From: Gaiellasilicea sp045403015 | GTDB lineage: Bacteria > Actinomycetota > Thermoleophilia > Gaiellales > Gaiellaceae | Reading direction: 5' to 3' | Assembly (NCBI GenBank): GCA_045403015.1 | Contig: JAXIPI010000124.1 | Span: 1 to 27,734, forward strand | Length of the DNA stretch: 27,734 bases | Shown here: positions 1 through 7,974 of the stretch, one piece after another | Layout: each line of letters starts with the position of its first letter | Position numbering within the stretch: the first letter of the stretch is position 1 | The notes under the pieces: model-generated | What the model saw: the letters and a program-made list of their open reading frames with translations, nothing else | Databases searched by the model: none | Told to the model about the DNA's origin: nothing | Made by a program: the position numbers and the translations under genes

Positions 1-16
1 CCGGGGACGAGATGTC

Positions 17-1006
17 ATGAGCAAGACGCCCGAGGTGCTGTTCGTCTGCGTGCACAACGCGGGCCGCTCGCAGATGGCCGCGGCGCTCACCGATGCGCTG
101 GCCGGCGGACGCGTGCGCGTGCGTTCGGGCGGGACGGCGCCGGCGGGCGAGAACGACCCGGCGGTCGTGGAGGTGATGGGTGAGCTGGGGCTCGACCTGT
201 CGCGGGAGTATCCGAAACCGCTCACGGACGAGGCGCTGGGCGCGGCGGACGTGGTGATCACGATGGGCTGCGGCGACGCCTGTCTGGTGTACCCGGGCAA
301 GCGCTATCTCGACTGGCCGCTGCCCGACCCGTCCGGCCAGCCGGTCGACGTGGTGCGCGAGATCCGCGACGAGGTCCGGCGCCACGTCGAGGTGCTCCTG
401 CTCCAGCCCTCCGTCGTGATGGTCGTGACGATCACCTCGACCGGCGGCGTCGCGAAGAAGCTCGTCACGTTCGATCGCCCGGTCGACCAGGGCCTCGCCT
501 CCTGGGCGAACGAGTATCTGAACGAGCGGCTCGCCGGGGTGGGCCTCGGCACTCACCTGCTCCGGAAGCGCATCGACGATCCGAGTCTCTCGGCGCGGGA
601 GCTCGCATTCCTCGACGCCTTGCGCCCGTCGTTTCTCGAGCTCGCCGCCCCGACTGCGCAGTCGCTGTACGTCGGCGGCGCCGCCTCGCTCCTCGACGGC
701 GCCCGCGCCGACGAGCTGCAGGCGTGCCGGAGCCTGCTGTCCGTGCTTGAGAAACGCGCCGCCGTCCTCGAGCTGATGACCGACGCCTTCGACGTGCGGC
801 GCCCGTTCATTCGGGTCGGCCTCGATCATCCCGGTCTGCACGCCGTCTCGCTCGTCGGCGCGACCTACGGTCTTCCCACCCGGATGCTCGGGACCGTCGG
901 CCTGCTCGGCCCGGTGCGAATGGACTACGACAAGGCGGTTCGCACGGTGCGCGCCGCCGCCCACGAGCTCTCCCGCCTCGTCGAGGCAACGTACGACGAA
1001 GGCTAG
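17..1006 (+). CDS. Chimeric protein: arsenate reductase (LMW phosphatase type) joined to HrcA C-terminal domain
   Basis: Residues 1 to about 120 are a complete low-molecular-weight-phosphatase-type arsenate reductase. The P-loop CVHNAGRS has Cys11 and Arg17, a second cysteine pair lies in MGCGDAC (Cys85, Cys89), and the DP acid motif follows near residue 104. From about residue 122 to 329 the protein is instead the regulatory and dimerisation part of the heat-shock repressor HrcA (motifs VVMVVTITSTGG, FDRPVD, YVGGAASLL, YGLPTRMLGTVGLLGPVRMDY). The winged-helix DNA-binding half of HrcA, normally about 120 residues, is missing. dnaJ follows nine bases after the stop, which is the normal hrcA-dnaJ order. 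The seam falls near base 375-390. The two families look alike there (an RR-x-V-E-x-LL pattern), so this is either a true fusion or an assembly misjoin. The start ATG overlaps a TGA (ATGA), as if an upstream ars gene ended there. If it is a real protein, it could not repress DNA in the usual HrcA way. Confidence 0.85.
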   Translation: MSKTPEVLFVCVHNAGRSQMAAALTDALAGGRVRVRSGGTAPAGENDPAVVEVMGELGLDLSREYPKPLTDEALGAADVVITMGCGDACLVYPGKRYLDWPLPDPSGQPVDVVREIRDEVRRHVEVLLLQPSVVMVVTITSTGGVAKKLVTFDRPVDQGLASWANEYLNERLAGVGLGTHLLRKRIDDPSLSARELAFLDALRPSFLELAAPTAQSLYVGGAASLLDGARADELQACRSLLSVLEKRAAVLELMTDAFDVRRPFIRVGLDHPGLHAVSLVGATYGLPTRMLGTVGLLGPVRMDYDKAVRTVRAAAHELSRLVEATYDEG

Positions 1007-1009
1007 TCT
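1004..1009 (+). promoter_or_regulatory. Putative -10 box of a leaderless dnaJ transcript
   Basis: TAGTCT lies exactly six bases before the dnaJ ATG, so transcription would begin at or next to the start codon. The same spacing recurs before five other genes in the window. No convincing -35 box or CIRCE inverted repeat is visible upstream. The box overlaps the stop codon of the preceding gene. It is a prediction from spacing and pattern only. Confidence 0.45.
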
Positions 1010-1015
1010 TGCCCG

Positions 1016-2131
1016 ATGGCGACGGCTGAACGCGACTACTACGAGCTGCTCGGCGTCGAGCGGACCGCGACCGAGGCGGAGATCAAGAAGGCCTTCCGGA
1101 AGCTGGCGCGCGAGCTGCATCCGGACGTCTCACAGGAACCTGACGCGCAGGCGCGCTTTCGCGCGGTCGCCGAGGCCTACGAGGTGCTCTCGAAGGCCGA
1201 GACACGCCAGCTGTACGACCGCTACGGACACGCGGGGCTCCGGCGCCGCGGCTACGCGCCGAGCGACTTCGACTTCTCGAACCTGACCGATATCTTCTCG
1301 GCCTTCTTCGGGGACGATCTGTTCGCCCGCAACCAGGGTGGCCGGGCACGCGGCGGCGACGTCGGAGTCTCGGTCGGGATCGAGCTCGCCGATGCCTTCA
1401 CCGGCGTGACACGCACAGCCCAGGTCGAGGTGGCGGCGACGTGCGAGCGCTGTGACGGTGAAGGCGCCGAGCCCGGAACGGAGAAAGCCACCTGTCCGAC
1501 CTGCGGCGGCCAGGGACAGTTGCAGCAGGTTTCCCGCAGCGTCTTCGGCGAGTTCGTGCGCACGCAGACGTGCCCGACCTGCAGCGGCGCCGGCCGCGTG
1601 GCCGAAACTCCCTGCACCGTTTGCGGGGGCGCCGGCCGCACGCTCGAGAGCAAGGAGCTCGAGGTCGAGATCCCGGCCGGGATTCACGACGGCCAGCGGA
1701 TCCGCCTTCGGGGGGCCGGGCACGCGGGCTCGAACGGAGGTCTCCCCGGCGATGCGTACGTGGAGGTGCGCGTCGCCCGTGACCTGCGCTTCGAGCGCGA
1801 CGGCGACGACATCCTGTCGCAGGTCGATCTGACGATCGTCCAGGCGGCACGCGGTGCGACGCTCTCCGTGCCGACGCTCGCAGGCGACCTCCAGCTGGAC
1901 TTCGCGGCCGGCACGCAGCCGGGGGAAGTGCGGGTGCTGCGCGGCCAGGGGATGCCGTCGCTCGAGCGCTCCCGCCGCGGCGATCACCGTGTGCTGGTCA
2001 ACGTCGCCGTTCCGCGACACCTGACCGACGAGCAGCGCGAGCTCCTCGACCGCTTCGAAACACTCTCGGACGACGACACCTACCGGCGCGACGAGGGCTT
2101 CTTCGAGAAGCTCCGAAACGCCATTCGCTGA
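1016..2131 (+). CDS. dnaJ: Chaperone DnaJ (type I Hsp40)
   Basis: This is a cytosolic co-chaperone that delivers unfolded clients to DnaK and stimulates its ATPase. At 371 residues it has the normal length for the family. The J-domain spans residues 5-72 with the essential HPD at 35-37. It is followed by a short, poorly Gly/Phe-rich linker. Four CxxCxGxG zinc-finger repeats start at Cys143, Cys160, Cys186 and Cys200, and the C-terminal substrate-binding beta domains complete the protein. All eight zinc ligands are present. It lies nine bases after the HrcA-like coding region and 14 bases before prmA. The start is probably leaderless (TAGTCT six bases upstream), because no Shine-Dalgarno is visible. 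Confidence 0.97.
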   Translation: MATAERDYYELLGVERTATEAEIKKAFRKLARELHPDVSQEPDAQARFRAVAEAYEVLSKAETRQLYDRYGHAGLRRRGYAPSDFDFSNLTDIFSAFFGDDLFARNQGGRARGGDVGVSVGIELADAFTGVTRTAQVEVAATCERCDGEGAEPGTEKATCPTCGGQGQLQQVSRSVFGEFVRTQTCPTCSGAGRVAETPCTVCGGAGRTLESKELEVEIPAGIHDGQRIRLRGAGHAGSNGGLPGDAYVEVRVARDLRFERDGDDILSQVDLTIVQAARGATLSVPTLAGDLQLDFAAGTQPGEVRVLRGQGMPSLERSRRGDHRVLVNVAVPRHLTDEQRELLDRFETLSDDDTYRRDEGFFEKLRNAIR

Positions 2132-2145
2132 ATGCCAGGGTCGGC

Positions 2146-2907
2146 GTGACGCTTCTGCGCCGCGTCTCGGTGACCGTCCCCGACGCCCGGGCCGAACAGG
2201 CGCGTGCGGTGATGATCGAGCTCTTCCCGGAGGGCTTCGAGGAGCTCGAGGGCGAGGGCGGCCTGGAGCTCGCCGCCTACACCAACGCGGCCGGCGAGGA
2301 ACGGATCTGGCAGGCGTTCGGCGGTGCCGCGGCGGCGGATGTCGAGGAGGACTGGGAGGACCGCTGGCGCCAGTTCCACAAGCCCGTGCGCGTCGGCTCG
2401 GTCTGGATCGGGCCGCCCTGGGAGGAGCCCGACGACGGGGCGATCGCGGTCGTGATCGATCCAGGGCGCGCGTTCGGCACCGGCGGACACCCGACCACTC
2501 AGCTCTGCCTCTGGTTGCTCGCAGGCGAGGAGCGGGGGAGTGTGCTCGACGTCGGCTGCGGCTCCGGCGTCCTCTCGATTGCGGCGGCAAAGCTTGGCTT
2601 CGAGCCGGTGCTCGCGTTCGACTTCGATCCGCAGGCGGTTGAGGCGACCGAGCGGAACGCCGCCGACAACAGCGTCTCGATCGACGTCAGGCAGGCCGAT
2701 CTCCGCGAGGACGAGTTGCCTGAGACGGACCTGGCGCTTGCCAACATCGCCGCCGAGGCCGTGCTTGCCCTTTCGTCCCGGCTGCGGGCCGGGCGGGTTA
2801 TCACGTCCGGCTACCTCGTCTCCGACGACCCGCACCTCGCCGGCTACAGGATCGAGCGGCGCGTCCAGGACGGCGGCTGGGCGGCCGATCTGCACGTGCG
2901 CCAGTAG
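2146..2907 (+). CDS. prmA: Ribosomal protein L11 methyltransferase
   Basis: PrmA uses S-adenosylmethionine to methylate lysines and the N-terminus of ribosomal protein L11. The 253-residue protein has an N-terminal substrate-recognition domain (about 1-90). The family hallmark DPGRAFGTGGHPTT is at 105-118, the SAM-binding motif LDVGCGSG is at 134-141, an acidic strand end FDFDP binds the ribose, and NIAAEAVL stands at the catalytic-motif position. The start is GTG at 2146, 14 bases after dnaJ; a weak AGGG precedes it. The dnaJ-prmA-mtaB order is a widely conserved arrangement, so the gene is probably co-transcribed with dnaJ. It is slightly shorter than the E. coli protein, mainly at the N-terminus. 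Confidence 0.93.
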   Translation: MTLLRRVSVTVPDARAEQARAVMIELFPEGFEELEGEGGLELAAYTNAAGEERIWQAFGGAAAADVEEDWEDRWRQFHKPVRVGSVWIGPPWEEPDDGAIAVVIDPGRAFGTGGHPTTQLCLWLLAGEERGSVLDVGCGSGVLSIAAAKLGFEPVLAFDFDPQAVEATERNAADNSVSIDVRQADLREDELPETDLALANIAAEAVLALSSRLRAGRVITSGYLVSDDPHLAGYRIERRVQDGGWAADLHVRQ

Positions 2908-2910
2908 ATT
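2905..2910 (+). promoter_or_regulatory. Weak candidate -10 box before mtaB
   Basis: TAGATT overlaps the prmA stop codon and ends eight bases before the mtaB ATG. It resembles the leaderless boxes seen elsewhere in the window, but the gap is two bases longer. mtaB could equally be read only from the dnaJ-prmA transcript. Confidence 0.25.
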
Positions 2911-2918
2911 TCGCGCTC

Positions 2919-4109
2919 ATGGCGAGCTTCTCCGTCCGTTTCCTCGGCTGCAAGGTCTCGCAGACCGACGCGCAGGCGTTGCGCGAGCGATTGCTGCGCG
3001 ACGGCCATCGCGAGGTGGAGGGGAGCGGTGACGTCGCTGTCGTCAACACGTGTTGCGTCACGAACGAGGGGCTCGCGAAGTCGCGGCAGGCCGCCTCGCG
3101 TGCAGCGCGCTCGCACGCGCAGGTGTACGTGACCGGCTGCGGAGCGCGACTCTCCGAGCACGCGTTCGCCGGCCTTCCAGGGAACGTCACGGTCGTTCCG
3201 GGTCAGATCGAGCAGGCGATCGAGACCCTGGCCGGCGACGTCGGCGCGATCGGCTGCGTGCAGGCGGACGCGAGGCTTGACCGTGTTCGCGCCTTCGTCA
3301 AGATCCAGGACGGCTGCTCGTTCTCCTGTGCGTTCTGCGTGATCCCGCTCGTGCGGGGTGCGACTCGCTCGCGCACGGCCGAGGCAGTGCTCGGCGAGAT
3401 CCGGAAACGGGTGGCGCAAGGCCACCGCGAGATCGTCCTCACGGGGGTCAACCTCGGCTGCTTCCGCGACCGCGCTGCCGGCATGAAGCTCGCCGATCTG
3501 ATCCGAGCGGCCGGCGCGGTCGAGGGCGTCGAGCGGCTGCGGCTCTCGTCGATCGAGGTCAACCACGTCGACGACGAGCTCGTGGCGGCGCTGCGCGAGA
3601 CGCCGGTGGTCGGGCCGCACTTGCACGTTCCGCTGCAGTCCGGCGACGACGACGTCCTGAAGGCGATGGCGCGCCGCTATTCGGTTGACACCTATCTGCG
3701 GAAGGTCGAGCCGCTGGCCGACTTCAACCTCACGGCCGACGTGATCGTCGGCTTCCCGGCCGAGGACGACGCCGCGTTCGAGCGCACGCTCGAGACCGTC
3801 CGCGCAGCGGGGCTGACCAAGGTGCACGTCTTCCCGTACTCGCCGCGCCCGGGCACGAAGACCGCTCACGACGACCGCGTGCCGCCGGCCGTGAAGAAGG
3901 AGCGGAGCGCCCGGCTGCGAGCGTTCTCCGATGAGGCGTGCCGCGCCCGTTGGGAGCAGAAGGTCGGCAAGTCAGACGTCGTCCTGATCGACCGGCCCGG
4001 CCGCGGCTATGGCGCCGATTACTCGCCGTGGTTCGTCGACGGCCCGGTCGGCGAGCTGGTCCGCGTCCGCGGTCGAGCGGTGACGGAGGAGGGGATCCTC
4101 GCTGCCTGA
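2919..4109 (+). CDS. mtaB: tRNA threonylcarbamoyladenosine methylthiotransferase (MtaB type)
   Basis: This is a radical-SAM iron-sulfur enzyme that converts t6A37 to ms2t6A37 in tRNAs reading ANN codons. In this 396-residue protein the N-terminal UPF0004 domain carries three cluster cysteines: Cys11 in FLGCKVSQTDAQAL, Cys45 or 46 in VVNTCCVTNEG, and Cys74 in VTGCGARLSE. The radical-SAM cluster motif CSFSCAFC has Cys133, Cys137 and Cys140. A TRAM-like RNA-binding tail ends the protein. The lack of the MiaB-type signatures and the dnaJ-prmA neighbourhood favour MtaB over MiaB; this subfamily call is from motifs and context only. The start is ATG at 2919. The coding end overlaps the HIT gene start by eight bases. 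Confidence 0.9.
   Translation: MASFSVRFLGCKVSQTDAQALRERLLRDGHREVEGSGDVAVVNTCCVTNEGLAKSRQAASRAARSHAQVYVTGCGARLSEHAFAGLPGNVTVVPGQIEQAIETLAGDVGAIGCVQADARLDRVRAFVKIQDGCSFSCAFCVIPLVRGATRSRTAEAVLGEIRKRVAQGHREIVLTGVNLGCFRDRAAGMKLADLIRAAGAVEGVERLRLSSIEVNHVDDELVAALRETPVVGPHLHVPLQSGDDDVLKAMARRYSVDTYLRKVEPLADFNLTADVIVGFPAEDDAAFERTLETVRAAGLTKVHVFPYSPRPGTKTAHDDRVPPAVKKERSARLRAFSDEACRARWEQKVGKSDVVLIDRPGRGYGADYSPWFVDGPVGELVRVRGRAVTEEGILAA
4087..4092 (+). promoter_or_regulatory. Shine-Dalgarno AGGAGG that fixes a CTG start
   Basis: A perfect AGGAGG inside the end of mtaB sits nine bases before CTG at 4102. No ATG, GTG or TTG exists in this frame between the in-frame stop at 4081-4083 and the GTG at 4132. 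The site therefore supports CTG initiation of the HIT gene. Confidence 0.65.
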
Positions 4110-4431
4110 CGATTGCCTTTTCTGCCAGCTGGTGCAGAACGGTGACCATGTCGCGAAGGCCGACGGCTTCGTCGCCATCCGGGACATCAACCCGAAGGCG
4201 GAGACGCATTTGCTCGTCCTGCCCGAGCGCCACGTCGACACGTTCCGCGAGGTCTCCGAGTTCCCCGCGGACGAGGCGAAGCGGATGCTCGACTTCGTCG
4301 CGGAGGTCGCGCGCGGCGCCGGTCTCGAGGACTACCGCGTGCTCGTGAACGTCGGTCCGGGTGGCGGCCAGACCATCTTCCACCTACATTGGCACGTTCT
4401 GGGTGGGAGGATCAGCGGGATGCCGGCCTAA
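4102..4431 (+). CDS. HIT family nucleotide-binding protein, CTG start
   Basis: This 109-residue histidine-triad hydrolase of the Hint/HIT branch hydrolyses AMP-linked conjugates such as phosphoramidates. The active-site triad HLHWHV is at residues 94-99, preceded by NVGPGGGQTIF. An N-terminal CLFC (Cys5, Cys8) with His44 gives the zinc site common in bacterial Hint proteins. The first conventional in-frame start, GTG at 4132, would remove the CLFC motif. CTG at 4102 gives a normal N-terminus (M-PDDCLFC) and has AGGAGG nine bases upstream, so I take CTG as the start. The gene overlaps mtaB by eight bases and is 11 bases from yqeY, suggesting translational coupling in one operon. Confidence 0.85.
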   Translation: MPDDCLFCQLVQNGDHVAKADGFVAIRDINPKAETHLLVLPERHVDTFREVSEFPADEAKRMLDFVAEVARGAGLEDYRVLVNVGPGGGQTIFHLHWHVLGGRISGMPA

Positions 4432-4442
4432 CAAAGGATGCA

Positions 4443-4886
4443 GTGAGCCTGATCGCAGAGATCAAGGAGCAGCTCGAGAGCGCGATGCGCGAGGGGGACG
4501 CAGCGCGCCGTGACGCGCTGCGCCTGATCCTCGCCAGCCTCCAGGGCGCCGAGAAGGAGCTCCAGCGCGAGCTGCACGACGACGAGGAGCTCCAGGTGCT
4601 CCAGCGCGAGCGCAAGAAGCGGCTCGAGGCCGCCGAAGCCTTTCGCTCCGGCGGGCGGGAGGAGCAGGCCGAGAAGGAGGAGGACGAGCTCGACGTCCTC
4701 GAGGAGTTCATGCCCGAGCCGATCCCCGAGGACGAACTCGAGGCGATCGTCGACGACGTGATCGCCGAGGTTGGCGCCACGAGCATGCGCGACATCGGCC
4801 GCGTGATGGCCGACGTGATGCCGCAGGTCGCAGGCCGCGCGGACGGCTCGGCCGTGAGCCAGCTCGTGCGCGAAAAGCTCGCTTAG
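4443..4886 (+). CDS. yqeY: GatB/YqeY domain protein
   Basis: This is a 147-residue stand-alone YqeY protein, homologous to the tail domain of the GatB amidotransferase subunit that grips tRNA. Its exact cellular role is not established. It starts MSLIAEIKEQLESAMREGD, the typical family opening. A very acidic, Glu/Lys-rich helical middle follows, and then the conserved hinge EFMPEPIPEDELEAIVDDVI and the motif DIGRVMADVMPQVAGRADGS. The start is GTG at 4443 with AAAGGA a few bases upstream; a longer reading from 4389 would overlap the HIT gene and add residues foreign to the family. Its stop TAG shares its last base with the Nudix GTG start. Confidence 0.88.
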   Translation: MSLIAEIKEQLESAMREGDAARRDALRLILASLQGAEKELQRELHDDEELQVLQRERKKRLEAAEAFRSGGREEQAEKEEDELDVLEEFMPEPIPEDELEAIVDDVIAEVGATSMRDIGRVMADVMPQVAGRADGSAVSQLVREKLA

Positions 4887-5506
4887 TGACCGAGACGGAT
4901 CGCGTGCGGTGGGCGCGCGCCCTCGAGGCGATCGCGCGCAGCGGCCTGACGTACAGCCCGAGTGCTTTCGACCGCGAGCGCTTCGAGGCCGTGCGGTCGA
5001 TCGCAGCTGAGATCGCGGCTGCCGCCTCAGGCGAAGACGCCGCAGTCCTGCACGCCCGGTTCGCAGACGAGTACGGGTACGCGACCCCGAAGGTGGACGT
5101 CCGCGGAGTGGTGCTCGACGACCGCGGGCTGTTACTCGTACGCGAGACGGCTGAGACGCGCTGGACGCTTCCGGGCGGGTGGGCGGACGTCGGCGAAACA
5201 CCGCGGCAGGCGGTCGAGAAGGAGGTGCAGCAGGAGGCCGGGCTCCAGGTGTCGGCTGCTCGCGTGCTGGCCGTCTATGACCGCGATTTCCGGGGACGGG
5301 CGCAGTGGCCGGCGCACGTCTACAAGCTGTACGTGCGGTGCGACGTGCTGGGCGGAGAGCCGAAGGGCGACGGGCTCGAGACGGAGGAGGCGTCGTTCTT
5401 CCCGGTTGAGGAGTTGCCAGAGCTCTCGCCGAAGACGCCGTCCGAGCACCTGGGGCCGGTCCTCGTCTTCGCGGTCGACCCCGAACGCGGCGCCGAGCTC
5501 GACTAA
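4886..5506 (+). CDS. NUDIX hydrolase with N-terminal Nudix_N-like domain
   Basis: This 206-residue protein has a helical N-terminal domain (about 1-65) followed by a Nudix fold. It resembles the YjhB-like group of nucleoside-diphosphate-linked hydrolases (ADP-ribose or similar substrates); the substrate here is unknown. The Nudix box spans residues 98-120 (G-x5-E-x7-KEVQQEAGL). It departs from the REUxEExGU consensus at two positions: Lys112 replaces Arg, and Gln116 replaces the first Glu of the EE pair, a likely metal ligand. Lys for Arg is a mild change. The Gln may weaken or alter metal binding. The GTG start at 4886 overlaps the yqeY stop by one base, so it is the probable last gene of the dnaJ operon. 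Confidence 0.88.
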   Translation: MTETDRVRWARALEAIARSGLTYSPSAFDRERFEAVRSIAAEIAAAASGEDAAVLHARFADEYGYATPKVDVRGVVLDDRGLLLVRETAETRWTLPGGWADVGETPRQAVEKEVQQEAGLQVSAARVLAVYDRDFRGRAQWPAHVYKLYVRCDVLGGEPKGDGLETEEASFFPVEELPELSPKTPSEHLGPVLVFAVDPERGAELD

Positions 5507-5547
5507 CAGGCTCCGCGACGGCGTCGTCTCCCGGCCTGTGGGGTACC

Positions 5548-5553
5548 TACACT
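5548..5553 (+). promoter_or_regulatory. Putative -10 box of a leaderless phoH transcript
   Basis: TACACT lies in the 53-base gap after the Nudix gene and ends exactly six bases before the GTG start of phoH. No Shine-Dalgarno is visible between the two. The identical box with identical spacing precedes deoC. Confidence 0.5.
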
Positions 5554-5559
5554 CAGAGC

Positions 5560-6519
<960 letters not shown>

Positions 6520-6521
6520 CT

Positions 6522-6896
6522 ATGGTCGGAGTCGAGGTCGAGAACCGCAGCGGCACAACGGTCGACGAGGCCGCCGCCGTCGAGCTCGCGCAGCGCGTTC
6601 TCGGCGCCGAGGGGATCGAAGACGGCGAGCTCGGCCTGGCATTCGCCGGCCCGGAGGAGATTCGCGCGCTGAAGCGCGACCACCTCGGCATCGACGAGGC
6701 GACGGATGTCCTCTCGTTCCCGCTCGACGGACGCGAGGAAATCCTCGAAGGAGTGCCGCGCGCGCTCGGCGACGTCGTGATCTGCCCGCAGGTGGTCGGC
6801 GACGCGTGGCGCGGCCCGCTCGTGCATGGGCTCCTGCATCTGCTCGGCTACGAGCACGGTGACGAGATGGAGGCGCGGGAGGCGATGCACGCGTGA
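6522..6896 (+). CDS. ybeY: Endoribonuclease YbeY (16S rRNA maturation)
   Basis: YbeY is a zinc-dependent single-strand endoribonuclease for 16S rRNA 3'-end maturation and 70S quality control. The zinc motif HGLLHLLGYEH matches the family signature HGxLHLxGYDH, with Glu in place of the usual Asp. Upstream DVLSFPLDG and LGDVVICP are also typical. At 124 residues it is short for the family (about 150), mainly because the C-terminus stops soon after the zinc motif. I use ATG at 6522; GTG at 6516, overlapping the phoH stop, would add two residues and is equally possible. The gene ends in a four-base overlap with the next. Confidence 0.9.
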   Translation: MVGVEVENRSGTTVDEAAAVELAQRVLGAEGIEDGELGLAFAGPEEIRALKRDHLGIDEATDVLSFPLDGREEILEGVPRALGDVVICPQVVGDAWRGPLVHGLLHLLGYEHGDEMEAREAMHA

Positions 6897-7612
6897 GAGC
6901 TCGCCGGCCACCTTCCATCCTCGAGTCGTTCAACTTCGCGTTCGAGGGGATCATCCACGTGCTCCGCACGCAACGGAACATGCGGATCCACTTCCTGATC
7001 GCGGCCCTCGTTCTGATTGCCGCGCTCGTCTCAGGCGTCGACAAGATGGAGTTGATCGCGCTGCTGCTCGCGATCGCCTTCGTCCTCATCGCCGAGATGC
7101 TGAACACCGCGGTCGAGGCGGCGGTCGACGTCGCGACGACGTCGTTCGACCCGATGGCGAAGCTCGCGAAGGACATCGCCGCCGGGGCGGTCCTGATCGC
7201 GACAGCGGTTGCCGTCGCCGTCGGCTACCTCGTCTTCTCCGGCCAGGTCGCCGACCGGAGCTCGAAGCTGCTCGACCGGCTCACGAACGTGCCGGCCGAG
7301 CTGACGCTGATCGCGCTCGTGCTGACTTCGATCCTCGTGATCGGAACGAAGGCGCTCACCGGCCGCGGCTCGCCGCTGCGCGGTGGCCTCCCGTCCGGCC
7401 ACGCCGCCATCGCCTTCTCGGGCTGGATGGCCGCCACGCTGATCCTCGACGACTCGCGCAACCACTTCCTGATCTCGTCGTTGACCTTCATCATGGCGTT
7501 GCTGGTGGCCCAGACACGCGTCGAATCCGGAGTGCACTCGTCACTGGAGGTCGCCTACGGCGGCGTTCTCGGCGCGCTCGTTACGCTCGTCGTCTTCCAG
7601 GTGGCGCAATGA
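6893..7612 (+). CDS. DgkA-type lipid kinase fused to a PAP2 phosphatase
   Basis: This 239-residue membrane protein has two enzymatic halves. Residues about 8-117 are a small trimeric-type diacylglycerol/undecaprenol kinase, with the hallmark EMLNTAVEAAVD at 68-79 and three hydrophobic helices. Residues about 130-239 are a PAP2-type acid phosphatase with PSGHAA at 167-172 and the motif-3 histidine at 215 (TRVESGVHSSLEV). The usual Asp after that His is Glu219. One half phosphorylates and the other dephosphorylates a lipid, which suggests undecaprenol/undecaprenyl-phosphate carrier recycling; that role is an inference. The GTG start overlaps the ybeY stop (GTGA), and the 3' end overlaps cdd (ATGA), so the gene is fully embedded in the operon. 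Confidence 0.88.
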   Translation: MRARRPPSILESFNFAFEGIIHVLRTQRNMRIHFLIAALVLIAALVSGVDKMELIALLLAIAFVLIAEMLNTAVEAAVDVATTSFDPMAKLAKDIAAGAVLIATAVAVAVGYLVFSGQVADRSSKLLDRLTNVPAELTLIALVLTSILVIGTKALTGRGSPLRGGLPSGHAAIAFSGWMAATLILDDSRNHFLISSLTFIMALLVAQTRVESGVHSSLEVAYGGVLGALVTLVVFQVAQ

Positions 7613-7974
7613 CCGACCAGGAGCTCCTGGCGCGCGCGGACGCGATCGCGCCTCGGGCGTACTCGCCGTACTCGAAGTTCCATGTGGGCTGCGCGATTCT
7701 CGCGCGGGACGGCACGGTCTTCGCTGGCGTCAACGTCGAGAATGCCGCCTACCCGCTCGGGATCTGCGCCGAGAAGAACGGGGTCGGCACGGCGGTCACC
7801 GAGGGCTACGGCGTCGGCGACCTCGAGGTGATCGCGATCACGCACTCGCCGTGCGGCGGCTGCCGCCAGTGGCTCTGGGAGTTTCGCTTCGACCGCGTCG
7901 TCTTCCGCAATCAGGGAAACGTGGTGACGATGACGCCGGCGGAACTGTTGCCCGAGACGTTCGACGACCTGTGA
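7609..7974 (+). CDS. cdd: Cytidine deaminase
   Basis: This 121-residue tetrameric-type cytidine deaminase converts cytidine or deoxycytidine to uridine forms for pyrimidine salvage. The zinc and proton-relay motif NVENAAYPLGICAEKN contains Cys-Ala-Glu, and PCGGCRQ supplies the two further cysteine ligands. The opening YSPYSKFHVGCAI is typical. The residue after CAE is Lys instead of the common Arg, a conservative change next to the metal site. ATG at 7609 overlaps the previous stop, and the 3' end overlaps era by four bases. cdd beside era and ybeY is a recurrent bacterial arrangement. Confidence 0.92.
   Translation: MTDQELLARADAIAPRAYSPYSKFHVGCAILARDGTVFAGVNVENAAYPLGICAEKNGVGTAVTEGYGVGDLEVIAITHSPCGGCRQWLWEFRFDRVVFRNQGNVVTMTPAELLPETFDDL

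Noticed and set aside
1..1015. CIRCE operator expected near hrcA-dnaJ
   Set aside because: No TTAGCACTC-N9-GAGTGCTAA-like repeat is visible, and the true hrcA promoter region is not present because of the ArsC join.
1130..2590. A 486-codon open frame on the minus strand across dnaJ and prmA
   Set aside because: The product is Arg/Pro-rich low-complexity sequence and mirrors two clear genes on the other strand. Such long antisense frames are common in GC-rich DNA.
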